Below, one piece after another: positions 9,340-16,353 of a DNA stretch of 41,919 bases (its first letter is position 1; each line of letters starts with the position of its first letter). Location of the stretch: contig MKVL01000036.1 of assembly GCA_001899205.1 (NCBI GenBank), forward strand, positions 9,528-51,446, in the 5' to 3' direction. Under the pieces are notes generated by a model. The model was not told the origin of the DNA. It saw only the letters and a program-made list of their open reading frames with translations, and ran no database searches. A program made the position numbers and the translations under genes. The stretch is from Mesorhizobium sp. 65-26 (lineage in GTDB: Bacteria > Pseudomonadota > Alphaproteobacteria > Rhizobiales > Rhizobiaceae).

Positions 9340-10089
9340 ATGCCCGAGCCCCGTCGGTCGACCATCGATGCCGGAGAAGTCGAACGCTTCTCCGCCCTTG
9401 CCGCCGAGTGGTGGAACCCGAACGGCAAGTTCCGCCCGTTGCACAAGTTCAATCCGATCCGGCTGTCCTACATACGCGACCAGGTGGCGGCTCGATTTGG
9501 CCGCGACCCACGCGCCGCGCGCCCGTTCGAAGGGCTGCGCTTCCTCGACATCGGTTGCGGCGGCGGCCTGCTTTGCGAACCGATGGCGCGCCTCGGCGCC
9601 GATGTGGTTGGCGCCGACGCCTCTGCGACCAACATCGAGGTGGCCCGGCTGCATGCCGCCGAGGCGGGCGTGACCGTGGACTATCGGGCAACGACCGCCG
9701 AGGAACTGGCGGACGCTGGCGAGAAGTTCGACGTTATCCTGAACATGGAAGTGGTCGAGCACGTCGCCGACGTCGATCTGTTCATCGGCAAGTGCGCGCA
9801 GATGGTGAACCCCGGCGGCATTATGTTCGTGGCCACCATCAATCGCACCTTCAAGGCGCTCGGGCTCGCCATCATCGGCGCCGAATACGTCTTGCGCTGG
9901 CTGCCGCGCGGCACCCACCAGTTCGGCAAGCTGGTCCGCCCCGAGGAATTGGAAAAGGCCCTCGGTGGCGCCGGTCTCTCGATCATCGACCGCGTCGGCG
10001 TCACCTACAACCCGCTCGCCGACCGCTGGCAGCGGTCGAACGACATGGACGTCAACTACATGGTGCTGGCGGAAAAGGGATCGGTCTGA
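9340..10089 (+). CDS. ubiG: Ubiquinone biosynthesis O-methyltransferase
   Basis: A 249-residue S-adenosylmethionine-dependent enzyme that makes both O-methylations of the ubiquinone ring. Near the N-terminus is [14 protein letters not shown], characteristic of UbiG. Motif I (D-I-G-C-G-G-G) lies at ~70-76. Further on are N-M-E-V-V-E-H-V and the terminal segment containing G-V-T-Y-N-P-L and V-N-Y-M. The ATG has AGGAGA seven bases upstream. It is divergent from the cyclase gene and convergent with the flavin reductase gene, with a hairpin between. Confidence 0.96.
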   Translation: MPEPRRSTIDAGEVERFSALAAEWWNPNGKFRPLHKFNPIRLSYIRDQVAARFGRDPRAARPFEGLRFLDIGCGGGLLCEPMARLGADVVGADASATNIEVARLHAAEAGVTVDYRATTAEELADAGEKFDVILNMEVVEHVADVDLFIGKCAQMVNPGGIMFVATINRTFKALGLAIIGAEYVLRWLPRGTHQFGKLVRPEELEKALGGAGLSIIDRVGVTYNPLADRWQRSNDMDVNYMVLAEKGSV

Positions 10090-10112
10090 TCCCTTGGGCC
10101 ATCACGGACTCA

Positions 10113-10133
10113 CTCCGGGTGATGGACCCGGAG
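10113..10133. terminator. Hairpin between convergent ubiG and flavin reductase genes
   Basis: CTCCGGGT and ACCCGGAG form a perfect 8-bp stem with a GATGG loop. It has no T tract, but its place between two convergent stop codons suggests a two-way transcription end. Confidence 0.6.
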
Positions 10134-10149
10134 GGAGTATCGAGAGATG

Positions 10150-10653
10150 TCAGGCGTCGAGCGGCCGGTAGCCGCCGCGCCAATAGGCGAGCGCCTGGCC
10201 GGCGTCCTGCGTCCTGACCGCCTCGACCGATCCGATCACGATCGAATGCGTGCCCCGGTCGATCATCTCGTCAAGACTGCAATCGAACGCGGCGACCGCG
10301 TCGGACAGCAGCGCGGCTCCTGTCTTCAGCGTCGTCCACTCCGCGCCGTCGTAGCGATCCTTGCCCTTGACGCCGCCGAAGCCTGAGAACCGCTCGGCGA
10401 CACGCTGGTGCCCTGGCCCGAGCGAATTGACGCCGAAATGCCGGTAGCGCTCGATCAGTGGCCAGGTCGATGACGACCGGTTGACGCAGGCGATCACCTT
10501 GGGTGGCTCCGCCGACAGCGACACCATCGAGATGACAACGAGGCCTGATCGGTCCTCGTCGACCCCCGCGGTGATGACGCTGACATTCCCGACGATCAGC
10601 CGCATGGCGGCGCGGAAATCCGCCACGCTGACCGGCATAGCTTGCTCAGTCAC
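10150..10653 (-). CDS. Flavin reductase family protein (reductase of a two-component monooxygenase)
   Basis: A 167-residue protein of the short-chain FMN-binding flavin reductase family (HpaC/RutF type), which supplies reduced FMN from NAD(P)H to a partner monooxygenase. The family pattern is visible: F-R-A-A-M-R-L-I-V-G-N-V-S-V-I-T near the N-terminus, V-S-L-S-A-E-P-P-K-V-I-A-C-V-N-R flavin-binding segment, F-G-V-N-S-L, and a late G-T-H-S-I-V-I-G-S-V-E-A-V motif. The start is GTG 10653 with GGAGG six bases upstream. It lies 15 bases after the LLM monooxygenase gene, so the two are almost certainly one operon and one enzyme system. Confidence 0.88.
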   Translation of the reverse strand: MTEQAMPVSVADFRAAMRLIVGNVSVITAGVDEDRSGLVVISMVSLSAEPPKVIACVNRSSSTWPLIERYRHFGVNSLGPGHQRVAERFSGFGGVKGKDRYDGAEWTTLKTGAALLSDAVAAFDCSLDEMIDRGTHSIVIGSVEAVRTQDAGQALAYWRGGYRPLDA

Positions 10654-10668
10654 AGCTCGCCTCCCCGC

Positions 10669-11793
10669 TCAGGCGGCTGACTGCACTGCCTTCGGCGCAA
10701 GGCGGATACCCCTCGCTTCGAGAATGGGCAGCACGGTGTCGCGGAAATAGGGAAACTCCTCCGCGTAGTCGACGAAGGACAGCGTCGAGCCCCGGAAGCC
10801 GGCCTCGTGAAGCGCCGTGATGCCGTCCGCCACCTGCTCCGGCGTGCCGGTGAGCGGAAAGCCGCCATGGCCCGCAGCCATGCGGTCGCGGATGAGCGCC
10901 AGGAGATCGTGCGGGAACGACTGCGCATGGGCGAACTGCAGCCGCACCAGATTGTCGACCGCCGCCCAGTCGGCATTGGCGCGGCCGAAATGCTCGAGAT
11001 AGTCCTTCGCCTCCTTCTCGGTCGGCCGGCACACGACATGGGCGAAGGTCAGCACGTCGACGTCCTTGCCGGCAGCCGCGCCCTGTTCCTTCAGCGCCGC
11101 GATCTCGTCCCTGGAGCGCGTCAGGTCGATCGCCGGCGTGAACAGGAAATCGGCATTGCGGACCGCGAACTTACGCCCTTCCTCCGAACCGGCGGCGTTG
11201 AGGATCGGCAGCCGCGAGCCCGGACGCGGGTCGCCGAGCACGTTCTTGAGCTTGAACCAGGTGCCATCCCAGTCGAAGGCCTCGGTGCGGCTCCACAACG
11301 CGCGGACGATGTCGAACCATTCCTGCGCGTAGCCGTAGCGCGTCAGATGGTCGTCCGGCAGCGTCAGGCCGAGCGCCTCGTATTCCGGCTTGTTCCAGCC
11401 GGCGACGATGTTGAGGCCGATGCGGCCCCGGCTGATCTGGTCGATGGTGGCCAGTTGCTTGGCGACGACGACCGGATGGTTCGCCGCCGTGTGGGTCGTG
11501 GCGAAGACGGTGATGTTGCGCGTGAGCGCCAGCAGCCCCGCCGCCCAGGTGATCGTCTCCAGCACATTGCCGTGAAAATTGGTTTCCCCACCGTAACCGA
11601 TCCAGCGCGCGATCGGCAGCATGAAATCGATGCCGGCCTCGTCGAGCAGTTGCGCCAGACGAAGATTGTTGTCCCAGGAACTGACCCAGCGCTCGGGCAC
11701 CTTGGTGACGGTCATTCCGCCCGAGCAGTTGGAGGCGAAGGTGCCGAGAAAGAAGGGCTGCGCGTCGGCGGCGGTCTTGTCGAGCATGCTCAC
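10669..11793 (-). CDS. LLM-class flavin-dependent monooxygenase, RutA/SfnG-like
   Basis: A 374-residue luciferase-like TIM-barrel monooxygenase expected to use FMNH2 and oxygen. Typical segments are G-G-E-T-N-F-H-G-N-V-L-E near residue 70, H-P-V-V-V-A-K-Q-L-A-T-I-D, S-R-G-R-I-G-L-N-I-V-A-G-W and K-P-E-Y-E-A-L-G. The last resembles RutA (pyrimidine oxygenase) and SfnG (dimethylsulfone monooxygenase) more than SsuD. No other rut or sfn gene is nearby, so the substrate is unassigned. GTG 11793 is favoured: the GAGGAGA site is 8 bases away, against 14 for ATG 11787. It faces a divergent regulator across a palindromic operator. Confidence 0.88.
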   Translation of the reverse strand: MSMLDKTAADAQPFFLGTFASNCSGGMTVTKVPERWVSSWDNNLRLAQLLDEAGIDFMLPIARWIGYGGETNFHGNVLETITWAAGLLALTRNITVFATTHTAANHPVVVAKQLATIDQISRGRIGLNIVAGWNKPEYEALGLTLPDDHLTRYGYAQEWFDIVRALWSRTEAFDWDGTWFKLKNVLGDPRPGSRLPILNAAGSEEGRKFAVRNADFLFTPAIDLTRSRDEIAALKEQGAAAGKDVDVLTFAHVVCRPTEKEAKDYLEHFGRANADWAAVDNLVRLQFAHAQSFPHDLLALIRDRMAAGHGGFPLTGTPEQVADGITALHEAGFRGSTLSFVDYAEEFPYFRDTVLPILEARGIRLAPKAVQSAA

Positions 11794-11820
11794 GATGATG
11801 TTCTCCTCATATTCAGCTAT

Positions 11821-11849
11821 AATTTATAATAGAAAGTCTATCATAAATT
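11821..11849. promoter_or_regulatory. 29-bp inverted repeat operator between monooxygenase and regulator genes
   Basis: Arms AATTTATAATAGA (11821-11833) and TCTATCATAAATT (11837-11849) match at 12 of 13 positions around an AAG spacer. TATAAT hexamers at 11818-11823 and 11825-11830 overlap the left arm, so a bound protein would block a promoter. The adjacent winged-helix regulator (from 11902) is the obvious ligand. Confidence 0.75.
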
Positions 11850-11901
11850 CATGTGGACGCAATCGGCAGGATCGGGGCATGCTGCGCGAATGGAGCAGGC
11901 T

Positions 11902-12504
11902 ATGAACGATCGGCGCAAGTCACAGGAAACACAGGCGGAATTGCTGGATCGCGGCTGGCACCTCGCCCGCACGCCGCTGGAAATCGACGTCACCGAGGTC
12001 GAATACGCGCTGATGCGCTCCTACGAGGCGTTCGGCCGCTGGCAGGCAGAATGCCTCGCCGCGGTGATCGAGTTCTCGGCGAGCGGGCCGGAGAACGCGC
12101 TGCTCCACATCATCAGGATGAACGATCGCCCCAAGAGCGTGCGCGACCTCGCCCAGATGACCAACCGCGACGATGTCCCCAACATCCAGTACAGCCTGCG
12201 CAAGCTGCTGAAGGGCGGCCTGGTCAAGCGCATGGGCAGCGGCCGGGCCGGCGTCACCTACGAGGTCACGCCGCTCGGTTATCGGGTGACCGAGCGCTAT
12301 GCCGACATCCGCTCGGTGCTGCTCATCGAGGCCGTCACCCGTATTCCCGAGATGGCCGACAAGCTGGAAGACGTGGCGCGCACGCTGGAACTGATGACCG
12401 GCATATACGAGCAGGCCGCGCGCGCCGCGGCCACGCATCGCCGCCGCCATCCGCGCCCGGAGCCGGCACGCGCCGCGCGGGAGGATGGGCCCGGGAAAGG
12501 CTGA
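11902..12504 (+). CDS. MarR-type winged-helix regulator of the monooxygenase operon
   Basis: A ~200-residue DNA-binding protein. The centre (~50-130) is a winged helix: the H-I-I-R-M-N-D-R-P-K-S-V-R-D-L-A helix-turn region, recognition helix around N-I-Q-Y-S-L-R-K-L-L-K-G-G-L-V, and a wing ending G-V-T-Y-E-V-T-P-L-G-Y. Helices on both sides would form the dimer. The last ~30 residues are Arg/Ala-rich. ATG 11902 is preferred over 11890 and 11851 because GGAG at 11892-11895 is six bases upstream. Position next to the 29-bp palindrome suggests it controls both itself and the monooxygenase/reductase pair. The inducer is unknown. Confidence 0.82.
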   Translation: MNDRRKSQETQAELLDRGWHLARTPLEIDVTEVEYALMRSYEAFGRWQAECLAAVIEFSASGPENALLHIIRMNDRPKSVRDLAQMTNRDDVPNIQYSLRKLLKGGLVKRMGSGRAGVTYEVTPLGYRVTERYADIRSVLLIEAVTRIPEMADKLEDVARTLELMTGIYEQAARAAATHRRRHPRPEPARAAREDGPGKG

Positions 12505-12519
12505 TCGCCGCCGGAAACC

Positions 12520-12576
12520 CGATGCCTGCCGGGAAACCGTTTCACGGTTTGCGTGTCATGCCTCGGTCAGGCATCG
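12520..12576. terminator. Nested inverted repeats between convergent genes
   Basis: The outer 9-bp arms CGATGCCTG (12520-12528) and CAGGCATCG (12568-12576) are perfect. Inside is AAACCG/CGGTTT (12534-12550) with a TTTCA loop. It lies between the regulator stop (12504) and the transporter stop (12567-12569), and the outer right arm overlaps the end of the transporter gene. Probably a two-way terminator. Confidence 0.5.
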
Positions 12577-13457
12577 CGGCTTTGTGCCTTGGTGGTGATG
12601 AAGACGCCGGCGGTGATGATGAGAGCACCCGCCCAGGTCAGCAGCCGGTAATGCTCGCCGAGAAAGATCGTGCCGGAGAAGAGGCCGATCGCGGCCGCCA
12701 CATAGCCGATCTGGCTGAGATAGACGGGGCCGCCCACCGCCTGCAGCCGGAAGAAGAACGCAAACATCGCCGATGCCGAAACGACCTGGGCGGCGACCAC
12801 CAGGGGCACGCTCCCCAGCAGCGCCAGCGAGCTTCCGCCGAGAAAAACCAGGATGCCGACCAGCAGCATTGCAGCCGAGGCAAGGTGGCTCCCGACGGCA
12901 AGTTCGATCGGGCCGGTGCCTTCCGGCCAGTCGGCCGTGCGATAGATGTTGCCTGTGGCGAGGCACACCGGAATCAGCAGCCCCATCGCCACCCAGAACA
13001 GATCGGCGGGCTGGCCGGCCTCGCCGCGCGTCATCGCCACCATGACCGCGCCTATGAAGCCGACCGCGATGCCGATCACACCGAGCATGTTGGGTCGCCG
13101 GACCCCCAACAGGATGGAGAAGACCAGCGTGATGACCGGCGAGAGGGTGAACATGATGCCGGTGTAGCCGGCGCCGAGATGCGGGATGGTCGAGAACATC
13201 AGGAGATTCGGCACGGCATAGGACACAGCCGCGGTGACGAAGAAATAACGCAATTTATGCGCGGAGAGCCGGATTTTCTGGCCGCGCAGCAACAGGGACA
13301 GCAGCAGCACACCACCGGCGCCAAACGAGATGATGAAGGCCCAGAGCATCGCGGGAACGCCGGCGTTTGTGGCGAGCTTGCCGAACGGCAGCGTCAGCCC
13401 CAGCAGCCCGCCCGTGACGACCAGCAGGCCGAGTGCCGAATCCCAGAGAAATGTCAT
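12567..13457 (-). CDS. EamA/DMT-family transporter
   Basis: A 296-residue inner-membrane protein with about ten hydrophobic helices in two repeated EamA halves (~5-140 and ~150-290). The second-half helix contains Y-L-S-Q-I-G-Y-V-A-A-A-I-G-L, and the F-L-G-E-H-Y-R near the end is typical of EamA exporters. These usually export metabolites or amino-acid-like compounds. The substrate here is unknown. ATG 13457 has AGGA seven bases upstream. It is divergent from a MarR gene, which suggests induction by the exported compound. The C-terminus is short, with no extra domain. Confidence 0.87.
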   Translation of the reverse strand: MTFLWDSALGLLVVTGGLLGLTLPFGKLATNAGVPAMLWAFIISFGAGGVLLLSLLLRGQKIRLSAHKLRYFFVTAAVSYAVPNLLMFSTIPHLGAGYTGIMFTLSPVITLVFSILLGVRRPNMLGVIGIAVGFIGAVMVAMTRGEAGQPADLFWVAMGLLIPVCLATGNIYRTADWPEGTGPIELAVGSHLASAAMLLVGILVFLGGSSLALLGSVPLVVAAQVVSASAMFAFFFRLQAVGGPVYLSQIGYVAAAIGLFSGTIFLGEHYRLLTWAGALIITAGVFITTKAQSRDA

Positions 13458-13520
13458 CGATTGGTCCTGCCGTCGGTATCCGGCGCTTGGCCGTCATTGC
13501 ATTCTGGATTATGATAACGG

Positions 13521-13542
13521 CAAGATACTTAACGTCAAGATA
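13521..13542. promoter_or_regulatory. Putative MarR operator between EamA and MarR genes
   Basis: CAAGATA occurs twice (13521-13527 and 13536-13542), 15 bp apart. Between and overlapping them is CTTAAC/GTCAAG (13528-13539), palindromic except for one base pair. The layout resembles known MarR sites of the CTTGAC-GTCAAG type. It lies 14 bases before the MarR start chosen here. Confidence 0.55.
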
Positions 13543-13556
13543 TCATGGTGAGAGAC

Positions 13557-14042
13557 ATGGACCGCGCGGCTAGGGCGATCGAGCAATGGCGAAGGGAGCG
13601 GCCGGATCTTGACGTCTCGCCGATGGCCGTGCTCGGCCGGCTGAGCGAAGCCGCCTTTCTGGTCTCGCGCGACCGGCTCGCGCCGGTCTTTGCGCGCTTC
13701 GGCCTGCAGCCCGGTGAATTCGACGTACTGGCGACGCTGCGCCGCTCCGGCGCGCCTCATGCACTGACGCCGACCGCGCTCTACGAAGCGACCATGGTGA
13801 CATCGGGGGCCATGACCAACCGGCTCGACCGGCTGGAGAAGGCCGGGCTGATCCAGCGCGCGCCCAATCCCGCCGACCGGCGTGGCGTCGTCGTGCAGCT
13901 CACCGCGAAAGGCCTCGCGCTCGTCGACGACACCCTTGTCGCCCATCTCGCCAACGAGCATGAAATCCTGTCCGGCCTCACGCCCGATGAGCGGGAGACG
14001 CTCGCCGGCTTGCTCGGAAAACTGATCGGCAGCCTGCGCTGA
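13557..14042 (+). CDS. MarR-family transcriptional regulator
   Basis: A 161-residue regulator with the classical MarR winged helix: Q-P-G-E-F-D-V-L-A-T-L-R-R-S-G, L-T-P-T-A-L-Y-E-A-T-M-V-T-S-G-A-M-T recognition region, and wing N-P-A-D-R-R-G-V-V-V-Q-L-T. The long N-terminal helix and the recognition region recall PecS/HucR-type members that often guard a divergent exporter gene. ATG 13557 is preferred over ATG 13545 because GTGAGAG precedes it and nothing resembling a ribosome site precedes the earlier ATG. The likely target is the divergent EamA gene. The ligand is unknown. Confidence 0.88.
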   Translation: MDRAARAIEQWRRERPDLDVSPMAVLGRLSEAAFLVSRDRLAPVFARFGLQPGEFDVLATLRRSGAPHALTPTALYEATMVTSGAMTNRLDRLEKAGLIQRAPNPADRRGVVVQLTAKGLALVDDTLVAHLANEHEILSGLTPDERETLAGLLGKLIGSLR

Positions 14043-14051
14043 GCAAGGTTC

Positions 14052-14077
14052 CGCAAAAGTGTTACACCGTTTTTGCG
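14052..14077. terminator. Hairpin between two convergent MarR genes
   Basis: CGCAAAA (14052-14058) pairs with TTTTGCG (14071-14077), with an inner GTG-TTA-CAC hairpin. The A-rich left arm and T-rich right arm give a usable terminator in both directions. From memory, CCGCAAAAGTG...TTTTGCG is a recurrent intergenic sequence in rhizobial genomes, so it may also be a dispersed repeat. Confidence 0.6.
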
Positions 14078-14078
14078 A

Positions 14079-14555
14079 TCAGCCGTCCTGTTCGGCATCA
14101 TACTCTCCTTCGAGCTTTTGCCGCAGAGCCAGCATAACGCGGTGCGCGGTTTTGATCTCTTCGAGCGAAAGCCCTTCTGCGAGCGCGTCGGCGAGCGGAT
14201 TGTAGGACCTGACTGCAGCGTCATAGGTCCGCTGCCCTTTCTCGGTCAGTACGACGAGGTGCGCCCGGCGATGGTGTGGGTTGGGCTGGAACTCGACCAG
14301 CCCGTCTTTTGCCAGATCGTTGACGATGCGCTGGACGTTCTGGCGGTTCGCACCGAAATCCCGGGCGAGCCACGCCACCGGCTGCGAACGGTCGGCCAAA
14401 GCTATTGCCCCGAGAATCTGCCATCGCGCGCTGGTCAGCCCGAGCGGGGCGACAAGCCTATCGCCTGACGTCAGCGCCAGGTTGTTCACCCGGAACATGG
14501 TGAGAATCATATCGGTCAGGGCGTCGCCTTCCGGGCTGCGAGCGGCATCGTTCAT
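14079..14555 (-). CDS. MarR-family regulator beside the membrane flavin reductase
   Basis: A 158-residue MarR protein. The winged helix shows L-T-S-A-R-W-Q-I-L-G-A-I-A, the Q-P-V-A-W-L-A-R-D-F-G-A-N-R-Q-N-V-Q-R recognition region, and wing N-P-H-H-R-R-A-H-L-V-V-L-T. N- and C-terminal helices would form the dimer. It is convergent with the previous MarR gene and divergent from the reductase gene. Two TTGACATCA-based sites lie in the divergent region. The first is only about 20 bases from this start, so autoregulation is likely. The ribosome site is weak (GATGG). Confidence 0.87.
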   Translation of the reverse strand: MNDAARSPEGDALTDMILTMFRVNNLALTSGDRLVAPLGLTSARWQILGAIALADRSQPVAWLARDFGANRQNVQRIVNDLAKDGLVEFQPNPHHRRAHLVVLTEKGQRTYDAAVRSYNPLADALAEGLSLEEIKTAHRVMLALRQKLEGEYDAEQDG

Positions 14556-14573
14556 CTGTCATCATCCATCTTT

Positions 14574-14593
14574 ATTGACATCATGATGTCAAT
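14574..14593. promoter_or_regulatory. Perfect 20-bp palindrome overlapping a promoter (operator 1)
   Basis: ATTGACATCA-TGATGTCAAT is perfectly symmetrical. Its TTGACA (14575-14580) is also a consensus -35 hexamer, followed after 17 bases by TATGTG (14598-14603) as a candidate -10 reading toward the reductase gene. A protein bound here would block the promoter. Confidence 0.75.
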
Positions 14594-14617
14594 TCATTAT
14601 GTGTCCATTGCTGCAAA

Positions 14618-14635
14618 TTGACATCATAGAGACAA
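14618..14635. promoter_or_regulatory. Second, degenerate copy of the operator (operator 2)
   Basis: The left half TTGACATCAT is identical to operator 1 and the right half (AGAGACAA) is degenerate. The two centres are 43 bp apart, about four helical turns, so two dimers would sit on the same DNA face. It lies 18 bases before the 25-codon reading frame. Confidence 0.6.
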
Positions 14636-14653
14636 ATTGACCGGAGAGCCACC

Positions 14654-14731
14654 ATGCTCCTTCTGAAACCCCTGGACGAGACGTTCATCAACCTCCGTAC
14701 GCTCGATACCGACGAGCCGGACAGCCGCTAA
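14654..14731 (+). CDS. Possible 25-residue leader peptide upstream of the membrane reductase
   Basis: ATG 14654 opens a 25-codon frame ending in TAA at 14729-14731. GGAG (14643-14646) sits seven bases before the ATG. The product begins M-L-L-L-K-P-L-D-E-T and ends T-D-E-P-D-S-R, acidic and soluble. The stop codon touches the AAGGAGG site of the reductase gene, which starts 12 bases after the TAA, so the two could be translationally coupled. It may be a real small protein, a leader peptide, or the remnant of a larger gene. There is no homology evidence. Confidence 0.45.
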   Translation: MLLLKPLDETFINLRTLDTDEPDSR

Positions 14732-14742
14732 AGGAGGTCGCG

Positions 14743-15903
14743 ATGCTCAAGATCATCCATCCCGTCGCGGGCCTGATTGCCCTCCTCACCATCACGACCT
14801 TCTGGCTTTCAACCGCGCTATCCGAACTTTTCGGGTCCGAAGCAGCCGCAGTCGCGGTGAAGACGGCTATTCCATGGGGCTTCTTCATCCTGTTCCCAGC
14901 CATTGCGGCGACTGGCGGTTCGGGCTTCGCCTGGTCGAAGGGGCAGCGCCGGGGACTTATCGGAACAAAGCTCAAGCGCATGCCGTTTATCGCGGCGAAC
15001 GGCCTTCTCGTGCTCATTCCGTCCGCGCTGTTTCTCGCCTCCAAGGCTCGGGCGGCAGAGTTCGACACGACGTTCTACGTCGTGCAGGCGTTCGAACTGA
15101 TCGCCGGAGCGATCAACATCATGCTTTTTGGTCTACAGATGCGGGACGGCATGAAGCTGACAAAGTGGCGGCGTGCCAGTTTCCTCAAGCGAGGCATCGC
15201 CTACACGACCAGCCTCATTGGCAAGGAAGAGGTCGCTCACGGCACGGTCAGGATTCATTTGGAAAAGCCAAAAGGTTTCACCTTCAAGGCCGGCCAGGCA
15301 GTCTATGTGACTTTGCCCGCATTGAAGGAAGAGGACGGCAAGGGCCGCATGCGGACCTTTTCCGTCGCAAGCGCGCCGGACGACGCTGATCTGGTGATTG
15401 CGACAAGGCTCACCGACTCTGCCTTAAAGCGCGGTCTTGAAAGCCTGCCTGTTGGATCGGCTGTCGAGATAGAGGGCCCCTATGGTGATCTGACACTGCA
15501 TGACGATGTCACGCGCCCGGCGGTGTTCCTTGCGGGCGGAATAGGCATCACGCCGTTTCGCAGCATGATCCGTGACGCTGCCACGCAGTCACGCGCCCAT
15601 GGCTTGTATCTCTTCTACAGCAATCGAAGCGCGCAAGACGCCGCGTTCCTCTGCGAGCTGGAGCAGGCTGCGCGGGAGAATCCGGGCTTCAAGCTAGTGG
15701 CAACAATGACCGATGATGCGAACTGGCAGGGCGAGCACGGGCATATCACCCGCGAGATGATCGAACGGCATATCGGCCACATCGCCAGCCCGGTCTTCTA
15801 TCTCGCCGGCCCTCCGGCTATGGTCGCCACGATGGCAATCTTGCTCAATGATGCAGGCATCAAACCGGAAGACATCCACGCCGAAGAGTTTGCCGGATAC
15901 TGA
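14743..15903 (+). CDS. Membrane flavin oxidoreductase: four-helix domain fused to ferredoxin reductase-type domain
   Basis: A 386-residue protein. Four hydrophobic helices (~5-35, 46-70, 82-102, 108-130) form an N-terminal membrane domain. From ~150 a ferredoxin-NADP reductase fold begins: FAD-binding R-T-F-S-V-A-S-A, V-F-L-A-G-G-I-G-I-T-P-F-R for the nicotinamide phosphate loop, and a late V-F-Y-L-A-G-P-P-A-M-V. The end E-E-F-A-G-Y is typical of the fold. No Cys cluster for 2Fe-2S is seen. The membrane part lacks the paired-His pattern of ferric reductases. It probably moves electrons from NAD(P)H to a membrane or small-molecule acceptor. An AAGGAGG site lies five bases before ATG. Control by the divergent MarR protein is likely. 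Confidence 0.85.
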   Translation: MLKIIHPVAGLIALLTITTFWLSTALSELFGSEAAAVAVKTAIPWGFFILFPAIAATGGSGFAWSKGQRRGLIGTKLKRMPFIAANGLLVLIPSALFLASKARAAEFDTTFYVVQAFELIAGAINIMLFGLQMRDGMKLTKWRRASFLKRGIAYTTSLIGKEEVAHGTVRIHLEKPKGFTFKAGQAVYVTLPALKEEDGKGRMRTFSVASAPDDADLVIATRLTDSALKRGLESLPVGSAVEIEGPYGDLTLHDDVTRPAVFLAGGIGITPFRSMIRDAATQSRAHGLYLFYSNRSAQDAAFLCELEQAARENPGFKLVATMTDDANWQGEHGHITREMIERHIGHIASPVFYLAGPPAMVATMAILLNDAGIKPEDIHAEEFAGY

Positions 15904-15927
15904 CAAAGGCGAAAACAGAGCCGCGCG

Positions 15928-16353
15928 TTAATTCCGATCGTCGGGGAAATTCGGGATCGGCAGGAACTCGATGCCGTCCTCGGCGAGGCTCTTCGCCTCC
16001 TCCAGCGTCGCCTCGCCGTAGATGCCGCGCGCATCGGTCTCGCCGAAATGGATTTTCCGCGCCTCCTCGGCGAATTTGTCGCCGACATAGTCGGCGTTCT
16101 CGCGCACCTTTTCGGCCAGCGCCTTCAACTGCGCAATCGCCTGCTTCTGCGCCTCGCCCATGGCAAGCGCGATCTTTTCCTGCTTGCGCGACGTGGAGAC
16201 GGCCGGCGCCATCAGCGCCTTCTCCACCTTGTGCGAGCCGCAGGACGGGCAATCGACGAAGCCGCGCTTCTTCTGGGTATCGAAGTCGTCATTGCTGCGG
16301 AACCAGGCTTCGAACTCGTGCTCGTTCTCGCAGATCAGTGAAAAGCGTATCAA
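15928..16353 (-). CDS. DUF1178 family protein
   Basis: A 141-residue protein beginning M-I-R-F-S-L-I-C-E-N-E-H-E-F-E-A-W-F, with C-P-S-C at ~36-39. Together with the first Cys this resembles a zinc-ribbon head. The rest is helical, with a conserved F-A-E-E-A-R-K-I-H-F-G-E and G-I-Y-G-E-A-T region. Function is unknown. The start overlaps the last four bases of the nitrilase-family gene (16350-16353, ATGA), so it is co-translated with it. This pairing is, to my knowledge, common in alphaproteobacteria. Confidence 0.88.
   Translation of the reverse strand: MIRFSLICENEHEFEAWFRSNDDFDTQKKRGFVDCPSCGSHKVEKALMAPAVSTSRKQEKIALAMGEAQKQAIAQLKALAEKVRENADYVGDKFAEEARKIHFGETDARGIYGEATLEEAKSLAEDGIEFLPIPNFPDDRN

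Noticed and set aside
10669-11793. Naming the monooxygenase rutA or sfnG
   Set aside because: Similarity is at subfamily level only and none of the partner genes of either pathway are present.
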